Of a stretch of DNA of 64,000 bases, positions 18,258-27,589 are shown piece after piece. Source of the stretch: Bacteroides sp. (GTDB lineage: Bacteria; Bacteroidota; Bacteroidia; Bacteroidales; Bacteroidaceae). A program made the position numbers and the translations under genes. The stretch lies in the NCBI GenBank assembly GCA_021201335.1, contig JAJQFD010000039.1, forward strand, positions 62,001 through 126,000, given 5' to 3'. Below the pieces are notes generated by a model. It was not told the DNA's origin, ran no database searches, and saw nothing but the letters and a program-made list of their open reading frames with translations. The first letter of the stretch is position 1. Every line of letters starts with the position of its first letter.

Positions 18258-18935
18258 TTAACTCATGAAATCTACTTTACCGGATTCCATGTCATATACA
18301 CCGCCAATTATTTTAATTTCACCGTTATCCTCCATTTTTTTTAAAATAGGGCTATTTTTCCTTACTTCCTTTATTCCGTTTTCTACATTCTGGTAGCAGA
18401 CAGCTTCCAGAAAATCAGGATTGGAGTAAGCAATTTCTCCCTTAAACGTTTCTTTTGCCATCTTCACAGCCGGCTGGATTTTAGATAAAAGTTGTGTGAT
18501 ATTACCCAGTTGGGTATTTTTAACCGCTGAAGATATCGCACCACAATGCTCATGACCTAAGATCATGACTAATTTGGCACCAGAGACTTTACATGCATAT
18601 TCAAGGCTGCCCAAAATATCTTCATTGATGATGTTCCCAGCTACCCGGGCAACAAATACATCTCCGATCCCTCTGTGGAATACATCTTCTACGGGCACTC
18701 TTGAATCAAGGCAGGAAACAATAACTGCTTTAGGATACTGACCCAGGGAAGCATTTCTTACCCGTTCGGTATTATTACGAATGGTAAGTCTGTCTTCAAC
18801 AAACTCTTTGTTTCCCTCTTTTAAAATTTCAATAACCCTTTCAGGAGTCAGGGATGCCTGCTCTTCTGCTGATAATACTTTATTATTTAATACATGCTCT
18901 TTCGATAAATCAATAACTTTTTCTTGCTGGTCCAT
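18258..18935 (-). CDS. Beta-class carbonic anhydrase
   Basis: 225 residues, cytoplasmic, with no signal peptide. It interconverts CO2 and bicarbonate. Zinc ligands and the catalytic dyad are visible: Cys-x-Asp-x-Arg in VSCLDSRVPVEDVF and His-x-x-Cys in LGHEHCGAIS. The LEYACKVSGAKLVMILGH block is typical of the family. The gene stands alone between the TPR gene and the decayed cytochrome c genes. Confidence 0.95.
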   Translation of the reverse strand: MDQQEKVIDLSKEHVLNNKVLSAEEQASLTPERVIEILKEGNKEFVEDRLTIRNNTERVRNASLGQYPKAVIVSCLDSRVPVEDVFHRGIGDVFVARVAGNIINEDILGSLEYACKVSGAKLVMILGHEHCGAISSAVKNTQLGNITQLLSKIQPAVKMAKETFKGEIAYSNPDFLEAVCYQNVENGIKEVRKNSPILKKMEDNGEIKIIGGVYDMESGKVDFMS

Positions 18936-19056
18936 GTCTTTTTGTTGATAAGTGAATAAACTTATTTAATTAGATATGAATGGAACATGACTTTTTTATG
19001 GAATGTTTATGCGATTAAATTTCTGTTAGATTTATTAGGGAAAATATGAACAGGGA

Positions 19057-19742
19057 TTAATAAGTATGAATACTTTTCTGAGTAGGGGGTAAATAATTTA
19101 CACCTATCCAGGTAATCATTAATAGTATATAAGCCAGAGGAAGCATCATAAGAGTGAGTCGGGGATGGAGTCTTCTTAAGCGCATGTGAATATATACTAA
19201 ATAGGCAGCTGCTGTTACAACTGCCCAGATTTCTTTGGGGTCCCATGACCAATAATGCCCCCACGCTTTTGCCCAGATGCATTCCATTAACATACCCAAC
19301 ATGAGAAATCCGAAACCGACATATACCGGATTATCAATCAAAGAATATAATTGAGTATTCACACAATTCTTACTTATTTTATTTAACTGAATAAAAGAAG
19401 CAATTGTAGCTACCGCAAAACATGGCATAAGACAAAATGTAAACCGTAACATGAGGAATAATCCAATAACTTTGCAAGGCCAGCATCAGGTTGGTAGAGT
19501 GAATTTCCGGCTTGAAGATATTCACGAATACAAAAATGGAAGCAATGAATGCCGAAAATGAAAGTAGCCATTTATGTTTCCAGTGTTTATAGGTTATAAA
19601 CTCGACGCTGGAAAGGAAAAAACGAATACCATAACTGGGTTTCTCCCAGGGTACGCAAAAAAGGACGTTGTTGTCCGAACCACAAACCAATAATAAAAGA
19701 AGCAAATATCACGATACCGGTGATCTTTAAAATGTCTGCCAA
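19057..19742 (-). pseudogene. ccsA: Decayed ccsA-type cytochrome c assembly gene
   Basis: Reading the minus strand from a TTG at 19742 gives MADILKITGIVIFASFI and then two one-base shifts: a T6 run (19622-19617) and a T4 run (19420-19417). Allowing one base less at each gives a continuous polytopic protein of about 227 residues ending VNYLPPTQKSIHTY. The family signature WGHYWSWDPKEIW, the haem-handling WWD-like motif of CcsA/CcmC, is intact. The start overlaps the end of the resB relic, so this was a resB-ccsA operon. The pair attaches haem to periplasmic c-type cytochromes. No cytochrome nitrite reductase genes remain nearby. Confidence 0.8.
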
Positions 19743-20325
19743 GGTTGATTTAGAGTGTAAGTATATAGATATCCCGCGCTAAACCAGCAAATAATTGCCG
19801 GGATAGCAAACCAAAGAAATTCATTCCACGTCACTTTTCCCCCCTTTCTATTTCCAATCCAGAGCATACAGATTGATACAATGCCCAACAGAATAATACC
19901 CGCATAAGCTGGTATTATTCACGGATCGTACACTAATTCGATACTTCTGTAAGTTGAAAACTTTCCGGGACACATGCCCATCCTTCCTTTTCTAGGTTAT
20001 TCTCCCTGTTCCTGACCTTGATCCTAGCAGCGGGAGAGGTACCCGGCATGTGTACTTCATGATAAGTACTATCACTGTTGCGAATAGCTTCGTGGATATA
20101 GTCTTCTAATTGAATGTCCCATTTGGAGAAATGAATTTGGATTGTTGGTGCAGTGCCGTCCAGATGCAGGTATTCCGGTTTATTTTCAGGTTGAGTGGCA
20201 CCTGTTTCCCGATTAATAACAACCAGCTTGGGAGGATATTCTTCCATTTGGAAATCATTTAGTTGAATAGCAATGGGAGGAGTTATTAAGGCAAATAGTT
20301 TCCTGAGGATTATTTGTCGAAAATA
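19727..20325 (-). pseudogene. Truncated and broken resB-like cytochrome c biogenesis gene
   Basis: The minus strand encodes the middle and C-terminal part of a ResB/Ccs1-like protein. The middle part runs from LITPPIAIQLNDFQMEEYPP to SFQLTEVSN, where a frameshift brings a stop. In the shifted frame, LVYDP is followed by TGA (TGG would give Trp) and then IIPAYAGIILLGIVSICMLW and a final membrane segment. Thus there is one frameshift, one nonsense change, and loss of the N-terminal membrane part, which is cut by a stop at 20328-20326. Sequence further upstream is not coding. The combination argues for true decay and not one read error. Confidence 0.7.
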
Positions 20326-20781
20326 TTACTTGCGCTTAATGTCCATAAGTAACCTATATGCTAGTGCATTGAGTTATCAACAAAGCATCATTTTTCTCTA
20401 TAAGCCAATACTTAACACAATGTAAACCTTTTGGGTCAAAAGATACTTTATCAAAATATGAGACTTATGTAACTTACATGGTAAAGAAAACGATAAAGAA
20501 ACTGGCTTAATATTTTTATATTTAGAACTTTATATGGAAAGTATGAGACTAGTAATACTTTTTTGAAATAATTTATTTAAGAGAGTCTATTGAGCAGAGA
20601 ATAGTTCATTCTAAAAAGAAGTTCTTTTAAGTTCTGGTTGCGGTAAGATTTGATCCAAATTCCGGTGGCATTTGAATTCCATCCAATTAGGTTTTTTACT
20701 ATTTTCCGATGGCATTATCCCTTTATTTTGGTATTGCATCGTATAAGAGGCGTATTACTCCAAAAATAGGTTCATTTGGAC

Positions 20782-20815
20782 AAAAAAGTCTGAACTCATA
20801 AAGTTCAGACTTTTT
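20782..20815. terminator. Hairpin with A and T tracts in a gene-free stretch
   Basis: GTCTGAACT (20788-20796) pairs with AGTTCAGAC (20802-20810), flanked by six A and five T, so it can work on either strand. On the minus strand it would terminate the small membrane gene that ends at 20875. The rest of 20326-20781 shows no gene that I can support. Confidence 0.8.
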
Positions 20816-20874
20816 CCATAAAAAGGGATTTTGACATACCCTCATTTTACATTTAATAAATAATAGACGATTGT

Positions 20875-21106
20875 TTAATCGTGCCCCTCTGTTTTTACAA
20901 TTTTATCGTAAAGACCCATAATTAAAAATGGAGAGGCAAACTGGCCTACAAATAAAGCCGAGCTTTTTCTTCCCATGCATTTAAATGCGATGGAAAGTCC
21001 TAACGATGTTAATCCTGCTGCTAAAAACACTACTGATTGGATTTTAGCTGTTTTTTTTCTCTATCTTTTTGGTTAATTGTCCTTCTTGAGGAGTTGTAAT
21101 TGCCAT
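20875..21106 (-). CDS. Small membrane protein, frameshifted in an A8 run
   Basis: The ATG at 21106 starts MAITTPQEGQLTKKIEKK and then meets a stop, because the coding strand has eight A (21058-21051). Seven A would read on through a hydrophobic stretch, VVFLAAGLTSLGLSIAF, and end LIMGLYDKIVKTEGHD, 76 residues in all. The intact shifted frame up to a natural stop supports one gene. It lies 49 bases downstream of the 348-residue membrane gene on the same strand, so the two may be cotranscribed. Family not recognised. Confidence 0.6.
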
Positions 21107-21155
21107 ATGATTATAAATTAATAGTTAATAATATATTTTTATTTGTTGATGAAGT

Positions 21156-22202
21156 TTATACATCATAGCCTTCTTCTGTTTTTTTACTACCAAAAGATCC
21201 GGTGAGACTACACAATACAGCACCTACCAACAACGCCAGGAAAGATATAATACCTGAATAAGCTGCTTTGTTGGATGCTTTTTCTACTTCTTCTAAAGCA
21301 TTCTGTTTGGTATGTTGCCATTGTTGTTTGGCTTGTTCAATATTTTCCCGAAGATTTTCGAGTTGTTCTTTTCCTGCACTGACTGCCCGATCCCTGAATT
21401 CAATATATTCATCTACCGTCTGGTCTACCTCAGCTTTGGTCATGCTGCTATTATTAGCAATGGCGCGGGTAATGTCGTCACGATCAATATTATCCGTAAA
21501 TTTATCTACCCGTGCAGATAAACGACTGGTAAAACCATCGATAACCCGGTCGGCATCATTTGGGTTTCTCAGTACTAGTTTCACAGCTCTGCCCAGATCA
21601 TCCTTCACTCCTTTTAATTGATTTTGTATATATTCCGGTTGTAATTCTCTGACACCACTTCTTCGCAATGCTTGGCGAACATTCGCTCTAATTTCCTCTG
21701 GGTTTTCATCCATGTCAATATCAATATCGCCAAAAATGTTTTCGGCTTGATTAGCGAGTCCGGAAACACCGGATTCTACAACTGAGCCTACACTGGAAAG
21801 CACACTTCCGGCAACCGAAGATATAGAACCTAAAATGTTGCCTGTAGCTTTAATGGCACCTACAGCTAGGAATATTCCAAAAATAAGGGCGATAATCAGG
21901 GTAGTACCCCAAACTAAGAAACCATGTATTCCGCCATCTATTCCGGCTAATTTACCAGCCACAAGTCCACCTAATGAAAGGCTGATTAAAAAGCAAATGG
22001 CAGTCCAGATACCTATAGTAGTTCCAATTCCGGAAGCCGGATTTTCACTTGTTGGTTCAAACATGAAAAGACCAATGCTAGAACCCAAAATCGATAAAAG
22101 TATTGAGACGGCGATTACGGTTATAACCCCTGCCGTAATACTTCCCCAGGAAATTCTTCCTTTAATTTCTCCAAATCTGAATATATTCATCACTTTTTTC
22201 AT
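21156..22202 (-). CDS. Multi-pass membrane protein with long coiled-coil loop, function unknown
   Basis: 348 residues. Membrane segments at about 20-45, 62-85, 90-120 and 318-338 enclose a soluble, charged middle. The N-terminal part is rich in Gly and small residues (GSITAGVITVIAVSILLSIL and FLISLSLGGLVAGKLAGIDGG), as in YrzE/TIGR04086-like membrane proteins. The middle (about 160-310) is helical, with an acidic stretch IDIDMDENPEE and a likely coiled coil (KEQLENLRENIEQAKQQWQH). It is likely the first gene of a short operon with the small membrane gene downstream. No function can be stated. Confidence 0.75.
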   Translation of the reverse strand: MKKVMNIFRFGEIKGRISWGSITAGVITVIAVSILLSILGSSIGLFMFEPTSENPASGIGTTIGIWTAICFLISLSLGGLVAGKLAGIDGGIHGFLVWGTTLIIALIFGIFLAVGAIKATGNILGSISSVAGSVLSSVGSVVESGVSGLANQAENIFGDIDIDMDENPEEIRANVRQALRRSGVRELQPEYIQNQLKGVKDDLGRAVKLVLRNPNDADRVIDGFTSRLSARVDKFTDNIDRDDITRAIANNSSMTKAEVDQTVDEYIEFRDRAVSAGKEQLENLRENIEQAKQQWQHTKQNALEEVEKASNKAAYSGIISFLALLVGAVLCSLTGSFGSKKTEEGYDV

Positions 22203-22247
22203 TTAAAATTAGTTATTCATTTATTTAGTTTTTGTTTTCAAGACATT

Positions 22248-22406
22248 TTATTTCAACGTTTTACAACCCTTATTTTCAAAGAAATAAGGTTCACAAACGT
22301 TTAATCCTTTAATAGAACCACAGAATTCCTTAAGTTTTAAACGGGAAAACCAGGGAGCTGGTGTTACCGGCGTATCATATCGATTTTCTTTTATGTTATC
22401 TAACAT
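22248..22406 (-). CDS. Possible 52-residue protein
   Basis: The ATG at 22406 opens a frame of 52 codons: MLDNIKENRYDTPVTPAPWF, then SRLKLKEFCGSIKGLN, then a Cys- and Phe-containing tail ending GCKTLK. It has no signal peptide or membrane segment. The composition is protein-like, with basic and aromatic residues, and it occupies a gap between two same-strand genes. No homology can be claimed; it is below the usual length cut. Confidence 0.35.
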   Translation of the reverse strand: MLDNIKENRYDTPVTPAPWFSRLKLKEFCGSIKGLNVCEPYFFENKGCKTLK

Positions 22407-22595
22407 AATGACACAGTTTTATGGTTCATACAATCTATAATCTCTTAAATTATATTTAGTGATGATAGATTAATATAGTTTACAGTAAAAAATCCTATTT
22501 TGTATAATTTATAACATAGGGCTCTCTTATTATGTTTCTGCTTTCCCGTTAAAAACTGAAGAGGTGTATTTTATTTAACAAATAATTTAAACTTG

Positions 22596-23812
22596 TTAGG
22601 ATAAATTCATTCTTTCAAATCCAAATACCTTGAATCGTTTATCTTCCTTGCCTTCCAGCCTGTTTCGAATCATTTGTGCGGCGCTCATACTGAAGGTTAT
22701 CCCATTGCCTCCATATCCCAATGCGAAAAACATTTTTTCATTGCCGGGCCAATTGCCAATATAAGGTAAACCATCTTCCGTTGAACTGAACGTACCACAC
22801 CAAGCCATATCCGTAACAAAAGGTATGGTAGGAAAGAGTTTTTTGATTTTTTTTCTCAAGAATGGAGATCTTTTTTCGTAATAATGCGTCTCTTTTTATC
22901 GGATTTTTAAAATCTTCATCTTCTCCACCTACAATGATCCGGTTGTCATTCGTGGTTCTTATATAGAGATAGGGTTCTTTAGTTTCCCAAATCAGGGCGC
23001 GATCCAACCAGAGCTGTTCTGGTTGAAGGGGTTGAGATACCAGTGCATACGTAGAAGTTAATTGCATTACTTGTTTAGGTAAGAACTTGCCGGATTCAAA
23101 TCCGGCTGCAATCACCACATACTTACATTGGATAGTCAACCCGGCTTCAGTAATTAACTCATATCCGTTTTCATTTTCAACGCATTGATCAACTTTTGTA
23201 TGCGTAAAAATGGTCAACTCTTTTCTTTTTAAATGATATTCCAGTAGGGTAGTGGCTGCCAGATAAGCATCGATCTGTGCAGAACTATGATTAATAAGTG
23301 CACCCGGCCTTCTGAAACCGTATTTTTTTTATTTCATCCGATTTGAGGAATTCGGTTGGTAGTCCATGCTTCTTACGCATTTCATATTCCTGCTCAATAT
23401 GGAACAATCCTTTTCCGTTACTGGCATAGAACAAACTGGGAACTCTTTTAAAGTCCGGATTGACATCTATTTTTTTAAATACATTCTCGATATCCGTAAT
23501 TGCCTGTAAGCATGCTCCATAAGCAAGTACTGCCTTCTCTTCTCCTTGTTGCTTTGCCATTGTATGCAAGGGAACGTCAATTTCATATTGAAGCAGGGCA
23601 GTACTGGCTGAAGAGCTTCCGGTAGCAGGGGTTCGTTTATCTACAATACAGCATTTAAAACCAGCATTACATAACTCATGTGCTACGAGAGCACCCGTAA
23701 TTCCTGAACCGATAATAGCTATATCAGTAGAATAATTCTGAGTCAGCGGATTGAAGTAATCGTAAAGGGGATTTTTTACTATCCAAAAAGGTAATCCCGA
23801 ATGTAAGTCCAT
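22596..23812 (-). pseudogene. FAD-dependent amine/amino acid oxidoreductase (DAO fold), two frameshifts
   Basis: Three ORFs make one gene of about 404 residues. The N-terminal part has the Rossmann FAD motif IAIIGSGITGALVAHELCNA and ATGSSSASTALLQYEIDVPL. A first shift is in an A8 run (23330-23323); seven A would give DEIKKYGFRRPGALINHSSA. The middle contains CKYVVIAAGFESGKFLP. A second shift is in another A8 run (22854-22847); seven A would give LEKKIKKLFPTIPFVTDMAW. The end has GLPYIGNWPGNEKMFFALGYGGNGITFS, the usual C-terminal FAD contact. It resembles gamma-glutamylputrescine oxidase/YurR-type proteins. Two shifts, both in A8, could be read errors or decay. Confidence 0.75.
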
Positions 23813-24165
23813 ATGTATGATTGTTAGTATGATTATTAACTCATAACAGGTGTGTTTTACGGGATGTTTAACTAATTCATTGTTAATAAGTTTTTTTTAA
23901 CAGTGAAGGATGGTGGTAAAAGTCAGATAAGTTTCGGGGAAGATAAATAAGTTCTTAGTCTGAGACTGCAATCTAAGCTGTGTTGTTAAAGAATAATAAT
24001 AGATTTTACAATATGATTTCATGTTTTTAAGTTTTCCCACAAACATGCTGTACTTATTTGCTAACAGGATATCAATGATTTTAATTATTTCCTCTGTAAT
24101 TCTGATTGTATGGTAATCTTGTCTTTAATTCATAATTTCTGTTTATTCTGTTTGGATTTATTTAT
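23813..24165. other. Gene-free AT-rich stretch
   Basis: No ORF, RNA gene or clear repeat is seen here. It separates the divergent FAD oxidoreductase and lipoprotein genes and probably holds their control regions. Confidence 0.5.
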
Positions 24166-24173
24166 TATATTTG
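24166..24173 (+). promoter_or_regulatory. -7 promoter box for a small lipoprotein gene
   Basis: TATATTTG matches TAnnTTTG and lies 23 bases before the ATG at 24197. It supports that start over a longer in-frame ORF from 24110. Confidence 0.5.
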
Positions 24174-24196
24174 TCTTTAACCAATACATATATCAG

Positions 24197-24586
24197 ATGA
24201 ATAAAATTTATTTTCATGGCATAGTCCGTATATTCCTACTTGCGGTAATTATGTTACTGCCTGCCATCGCATTAACCTCTTGCAGTTCCGACGACGATGA
24301 TGAGCACTATTTATATAGTATAAGCATTACATCTATGAATGTATCAGGTAGTGACATGTACTACCTTTCATTACTCGACGAGGTGGAGAAAAAGTATGAC
24401 AAATCTTTCACGTTAACAGGATCGCAGGAATCTTGCGATATGCAAGCCAAAGTCAAGTTCACAGCTGCCATGACCATCGTTCAGAATGCTGTTGCTAATG
24501 TAACAGGCTACAGTGGGTATGTTACTTATGTACTCACCCGTAATGGAGAGACGATTGCCAGTGAGCAGGTAGACTTTGAGAAGTAA
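24197..24586 (+). CDS. Small hypothetical lipoprotein
   Basis: 129 residues from the ATG at 24197; an upstream in-frame start at 24110 is rejected because a -7 promoter box lies between. The N-terminus MNKIYFHGIVRIFLLAVIML is followed by a lipobox (ALTSC) and an acidic SSDDDDE export-type stretch. The remainder is soluble, with a repeated YVTYVLTRNGETIASEQVDF-type beta pattern at the end. No domain recognised. Followed by a hairpin terminator. Confidence 0.75.
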   Translation: MNKIYFHGIVRIFLLAVIMLLPAIALTSCSSDDDDEHYLYSISITSMNVSGSDMYYLSLLDEVEKKYDKSFTLTGSQESCDMQAKVKFTAAMTIVQNAVANVTGYSGYVTYVLTRNGETIASEQVDFEK

Positions 24587-24615
24587 GTCATAACTGTACA
24601 ATAGGCATAAAAAGG

Positions 24616-24652
24616 ATTCCCAGAGCGTATAAAGTAAACCCTGGGAATTATT
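24616..24652 (+). terminator. Hairpin after the small lipoprotein gene
   Basis: ATTCCCAG (24616-24623) pairs with CTGGGAAT (24641-24648) and is followed by TATTTT. Confidence 0.6.
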
Positions 24653-24707
24653 TTCTGGTTTTTCTGGATGCTTTTAAGTACTAATCTGAAATATAAAATT
24701 ACAATAA

Positions 24708-26193
24708 TCATTTTTTATTTTTCTTTGATATATTGGAAAAGCTATTTACCAGGTTCCATCCTTTCTTGATATTTTCTTCCATGGCTTTATCTTTCAGTTG
24801 CATAATTTGTTCAAAACTATCGGAGATGTTCACTTCTCTTTGCAATGGCTCTTTTCGGTCGGAACTGAAATTTGTATAATAAAACACGTATGCGACGTAA
24901 TCGCCTGTCTGCTCTTTGTTTGTTTTCCATACCATGTATTTTTGCACCATTATTTTAGAACCCAGTTCTTTCCTGTAAACTTCTCTCGTCAGTAATTTAC
25001 TTTTCGGCATCTCCTCAGTTCTGGTAGCAATATCTACGCTTTCCCGGTCTTCCGGTTCTGAATTAGATATGTCCTCTACCTGTGATAATCTTACATCGGA
25101 AGCATCTGCACTTTTATCATCTCTGATTCGTTGGAAGATGGGAACAATAAAACTAAATCCGTCCACGGTGGAATAAAGCCGATAGGTATCATCAATAATT
25201 TCCAAAACAGAATTGGATATGTTGCCATTGTATGTTTCATAGATAACATCATTTACTTCCACTTCCATCACTGTTTCCGGCTTAATCATGTGGAAGGCGA
25301 CAAAATTAGAATCAGTCTCGATGAACTCGGAACGGATGATCTTTTGAGTAAATTTTTTGTATAATTCTTGTTTTAGGCTCTCCATCATTCCGCCTCCGAT
25401 ATGTGCAGCTACTTGATACTTTCCTTCTTCGGGCATGAGAGCCCCAAGCAAAGTACGTACCTTGCCTTTTTGCTCACCTGTTCCTTCTGTAAAACCAATG
25501 ACAACAACATCAATATTGTGACGGGGTTTAATTTTAAAGACAAAAGGCATCGCGCTCCGTACTACTAATCCTTCTGTGTTTTCTTCAAAAACCCATTGGT
25601 TAAAAATCTCTTTCACTTCTTTATTGGTAGGAGCTACAATCATATCAACTGGGTGTATTCTTTCCCCTCCCTTCAAGATTTCATTCAATTTGTCGATTGT
25701 ATCCTGATAAGTATCCGGGTTATAAGGCCTATTATCCAGTTCGATAATATCAAAAGCGGCCAGGCGAAGTTTATTTATGTCATCTTTTCCGGCCAGTACA
25801 CTAATTAAATCGTTCGTACGTGTCCTTTTATTCTTTTCGTAAACATATATCTCCGCGGGAATAATGGCTTGCTTCAAGCCTGCTTTCGTCAGAATCTTAG
25901 CAGCGTCATCAATACAAGGAATCCCCCGCCTGACACGTCCTGACCGGTTAACAGTAACCGCTATCTTGTTTTCAAAAAAAAATAATGGCATATTCTCCGT
26001 CATACTTCCGGCTGACGTAATATTTTTCTCCACCCAGGCGCAAGTCGATTTGATTCTGGTTGATGGATATAAAATGTTTTAAGAAATTCTTTTTGTAGGA
26101 AGCGGCTTTTAATTGCGATTCTGCGTCCAGTACATCTCCTTTGCCTTCTTCGTAACTTTGTATTTTTTTGAATCTGGAATTATTTAACTTCAT
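24708..26193 (-). CDS. ATP-dependent DNA ligase, frameshifted in a T9 run
   Basis: Two ORFs (26193-25972 and 26033-24708) form one protein of about 494 residues if the coding T9 run (25982-25974) has eight T. The nucleotidyltransferase motifs are in order: motif I with Lys63 in SRKYDGEYAI, motif III in IIPAEIYVY, IIIa in LAAFDIIELDN, IV in NTEGLVVRS, and V in FKIKPRHNIDVVVIGFTEG. An OB-fold-like region follows (AAHIGGGMMESLKQELYKKF, MIKPETVMEVEV). A charged C-terminal tail of about 170 residues is not recognised. The enzyme should seal nicks through a lysyl-AMP. The shift lies eight residues after the nucleophile, so as read the protein would be inactive. It overlaps the preceding gene by 14 bases: a tight operon. 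Confidence 0.88.
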
Positions 26194-26890
26194 CTTCCAA
26201 CGGTTTTAATTCTATATCAGTTAAGTGAAGAATTAAGCTATACTTGTCTTCTTGGATTCTTCCTTCCAAGAATCCGCGATAGGGTTCACCACCGCGGGTA
26301 AGCAATATTGGTTCATTACCTTTTTTTCCAGCTCCAATTAACACCATCATATTACTCTCCTGTAATTGTTTTGCCATATTGTAGAGGAAATCAAAGGTAA
26401 CTCCGTTAATATGTCGTAACTGGTATTTCCGGCTGAATACAAACCGTCGGATGGCTTCTTTTTTCTGAAAAGTTTTGTTAGTCCACTTTAAGGGTAGTTC
26501 CACATTGATGTTGGCAGGTACTTTGTTCAGGTCATGCCTTTCTTTCTCTGTGCCATCCGGGTTATGGATTACCTGGTAAAGATTAATGCTGTAAGCTATT
26601 TCATTGTCTTTATCTACATATAACTTATGCGTGCGATGCAGTATTTTTCCGATTACTTCCATATCAACTTCTGGATCAGATTTAATCAAGGCTTCGGCTA
26701 CATCTGTGAGTTCACCGTATTTATCCAGCAAAGCATCCTCTTCCAGATTAACGGTTGATTTGAGTATTTTTACGTTCATTCTTTCTTTCCCATCCGGCAG
26801 TACCCATTGGGTAGATCTGGCTTTCACTTCAGCATCAAAAACAATTTGTGCGTCCCGGTTTTTATCATTGGCTATATTCATCGCTCTCAT
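26180..26890 (-). CDS. Unrecognised protein, second gene of the ligase operon
   Basis: 236 residues, cytoplasmic, without membrane segments. I do not recognise the family. Visible features: a basic, structured middle (WTNKTFQKKEAIRRFVFSRK, then YQLRHINGVTFDFLYNMAKQ) and a C-terminal block with GAGKKGNEPILLTRGGEPYR and GFLEGRIQEDKYSLILHLTD, followed by an acidic end (LKPLEDEVK). It starts 8 bases after the first gene and overlaps the ligase gene by 14 bases, so translation is probably coupled. The co-location suggests work in the same DNA or nucleotide pathway as the ligase; nothing in the sequence proves it. Confidence 0.75.
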   Translation of the reverse strand: MRAMNIANDKNRDAQIVFDAEVKARSTQWVLPDGKERMNVKILKSTVNLEEDALLDKYGELTDVAEALIKSDPEVDMEVIGKILHRTHKLYVDKDNEIAYSINLYQVIHNPDGTEKERHDLNKVPANINVELPLKWTNKTFQKKEAIRRFVFSRKYQLRHINGVTFDFLYNMAKQLQESNMMVLIGAGKKGNEPILLTRGGEPYRGFLEGRIQEDKYSLILHLTDIELKPLEDEVK

Positions 26891-26898
26891 TGCATCAA

Positions 26899-27516
26899 TT
26901 ATTTAAAATTTAACATAGAAAAGTCCAGATCATCGTTATCTTCGATTTGAAGAGTGTCGTCTTCTGTATCATCTATATTACCGCAATCGCCAAAACAAAG
27001 CATTTCGAAATTATTGGCCACACCTATTAACATATATAATTTGTTGTCTGATACCATTAAGAAAGCGGGACTTCCTTCGTAATTATCGAGATAACTATAA
27101 GTGAAAGTATAAATATCATTCCCAATCTCTGTGAGAAAGTGTTCCTCAGCTTGTTCTAACTGATAAAAATCGGTAATGCTGTAATCGAGGAATTGTTCGA
27201 TGGTTACTTTTTCTTTCAGTTCAATAGGGGCTTTGTAACTGGATGTGATTAATTTAGCTGGAGAACCATCTTCACGAACGGCCACAAGTTCAGAGCGTTC
27301 AATCCATTCGATTTTAGGAGAAAGAATTCCCAAACCTGTTCCTCCCTTGGGAATTAATACACTTCCCGCTTCATCCGTACTTATCAGATTGCAAGGTTCT
27401 CCTTTATCATCTAGGGCGATAATATCCACCCATCCGTAAAGCTTCTTTCGGTCAGTCTTTTGGGGGATCGTGGCATACTCTTTTTTCTTTATTTTAAATG
27501 TAAGTTCTCTGGGCAT
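26899..27516 (-). CDS. Unrecognised protein, first gene of the ligase operon
   Basis: 205 residues from the ATG at 27516 (MPRELTFKIKKKEYATIPQK); an upstream ATG at 27555 would add 13 hydrophobic residues and is less likely. Family not recognised. The N-terminal third is beta-rich (LYGWVDIIALDDKGEPCNLI). The C-terminus is strongly acidic (CGNIDDTEDDTLQIEDNDDL). Cys residues occur in FEMLCFGDCGN. It leads the operon with the second unknown gene and the ATP-dependent ligase. An acidic tail of this kind can mimic DNA or bind a basic partner; that is conjecture. Confidence 0.72.
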   Translation of the reverse strand: MPRELTFKIKKKEYATIPQKTDRKKLYGWVDIIALDDKGEPCNLISTDEAGSVLIPKGGTGLGILSPKIEWIERSELVAVREDGSPAKLITSSYKAPIELKEKVTIEQFLDYSITDFYQLEQAEEHFLTEIGNDIYTFTYSYLDNYEGSPAFLMVSDNKLYMLIGVANNFEMLCFGDCGNIDDTEDDTLQIEDNDDLDFSMLNFK

Positions 27517-27589
27517 AAACCATTTACTGCTTAAGTGAATGTTTATGTATAACAAATAATTGATTTTGAAGGTTTATGCCCATTAGATT

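Noticed and set aside
19933..20247. 104-residue ORF as a separate gene
   Set aside because: It is the middle part of the broken resB-like gene; its frame continues upstream without a start and its end is a frameshift stop.
23813..24165. Noncoding RNA between the FAD oxidoreductase and lipoprotein genes
   Set aside because: No stable hairpin or promoter-terminator pair can be pointed to.
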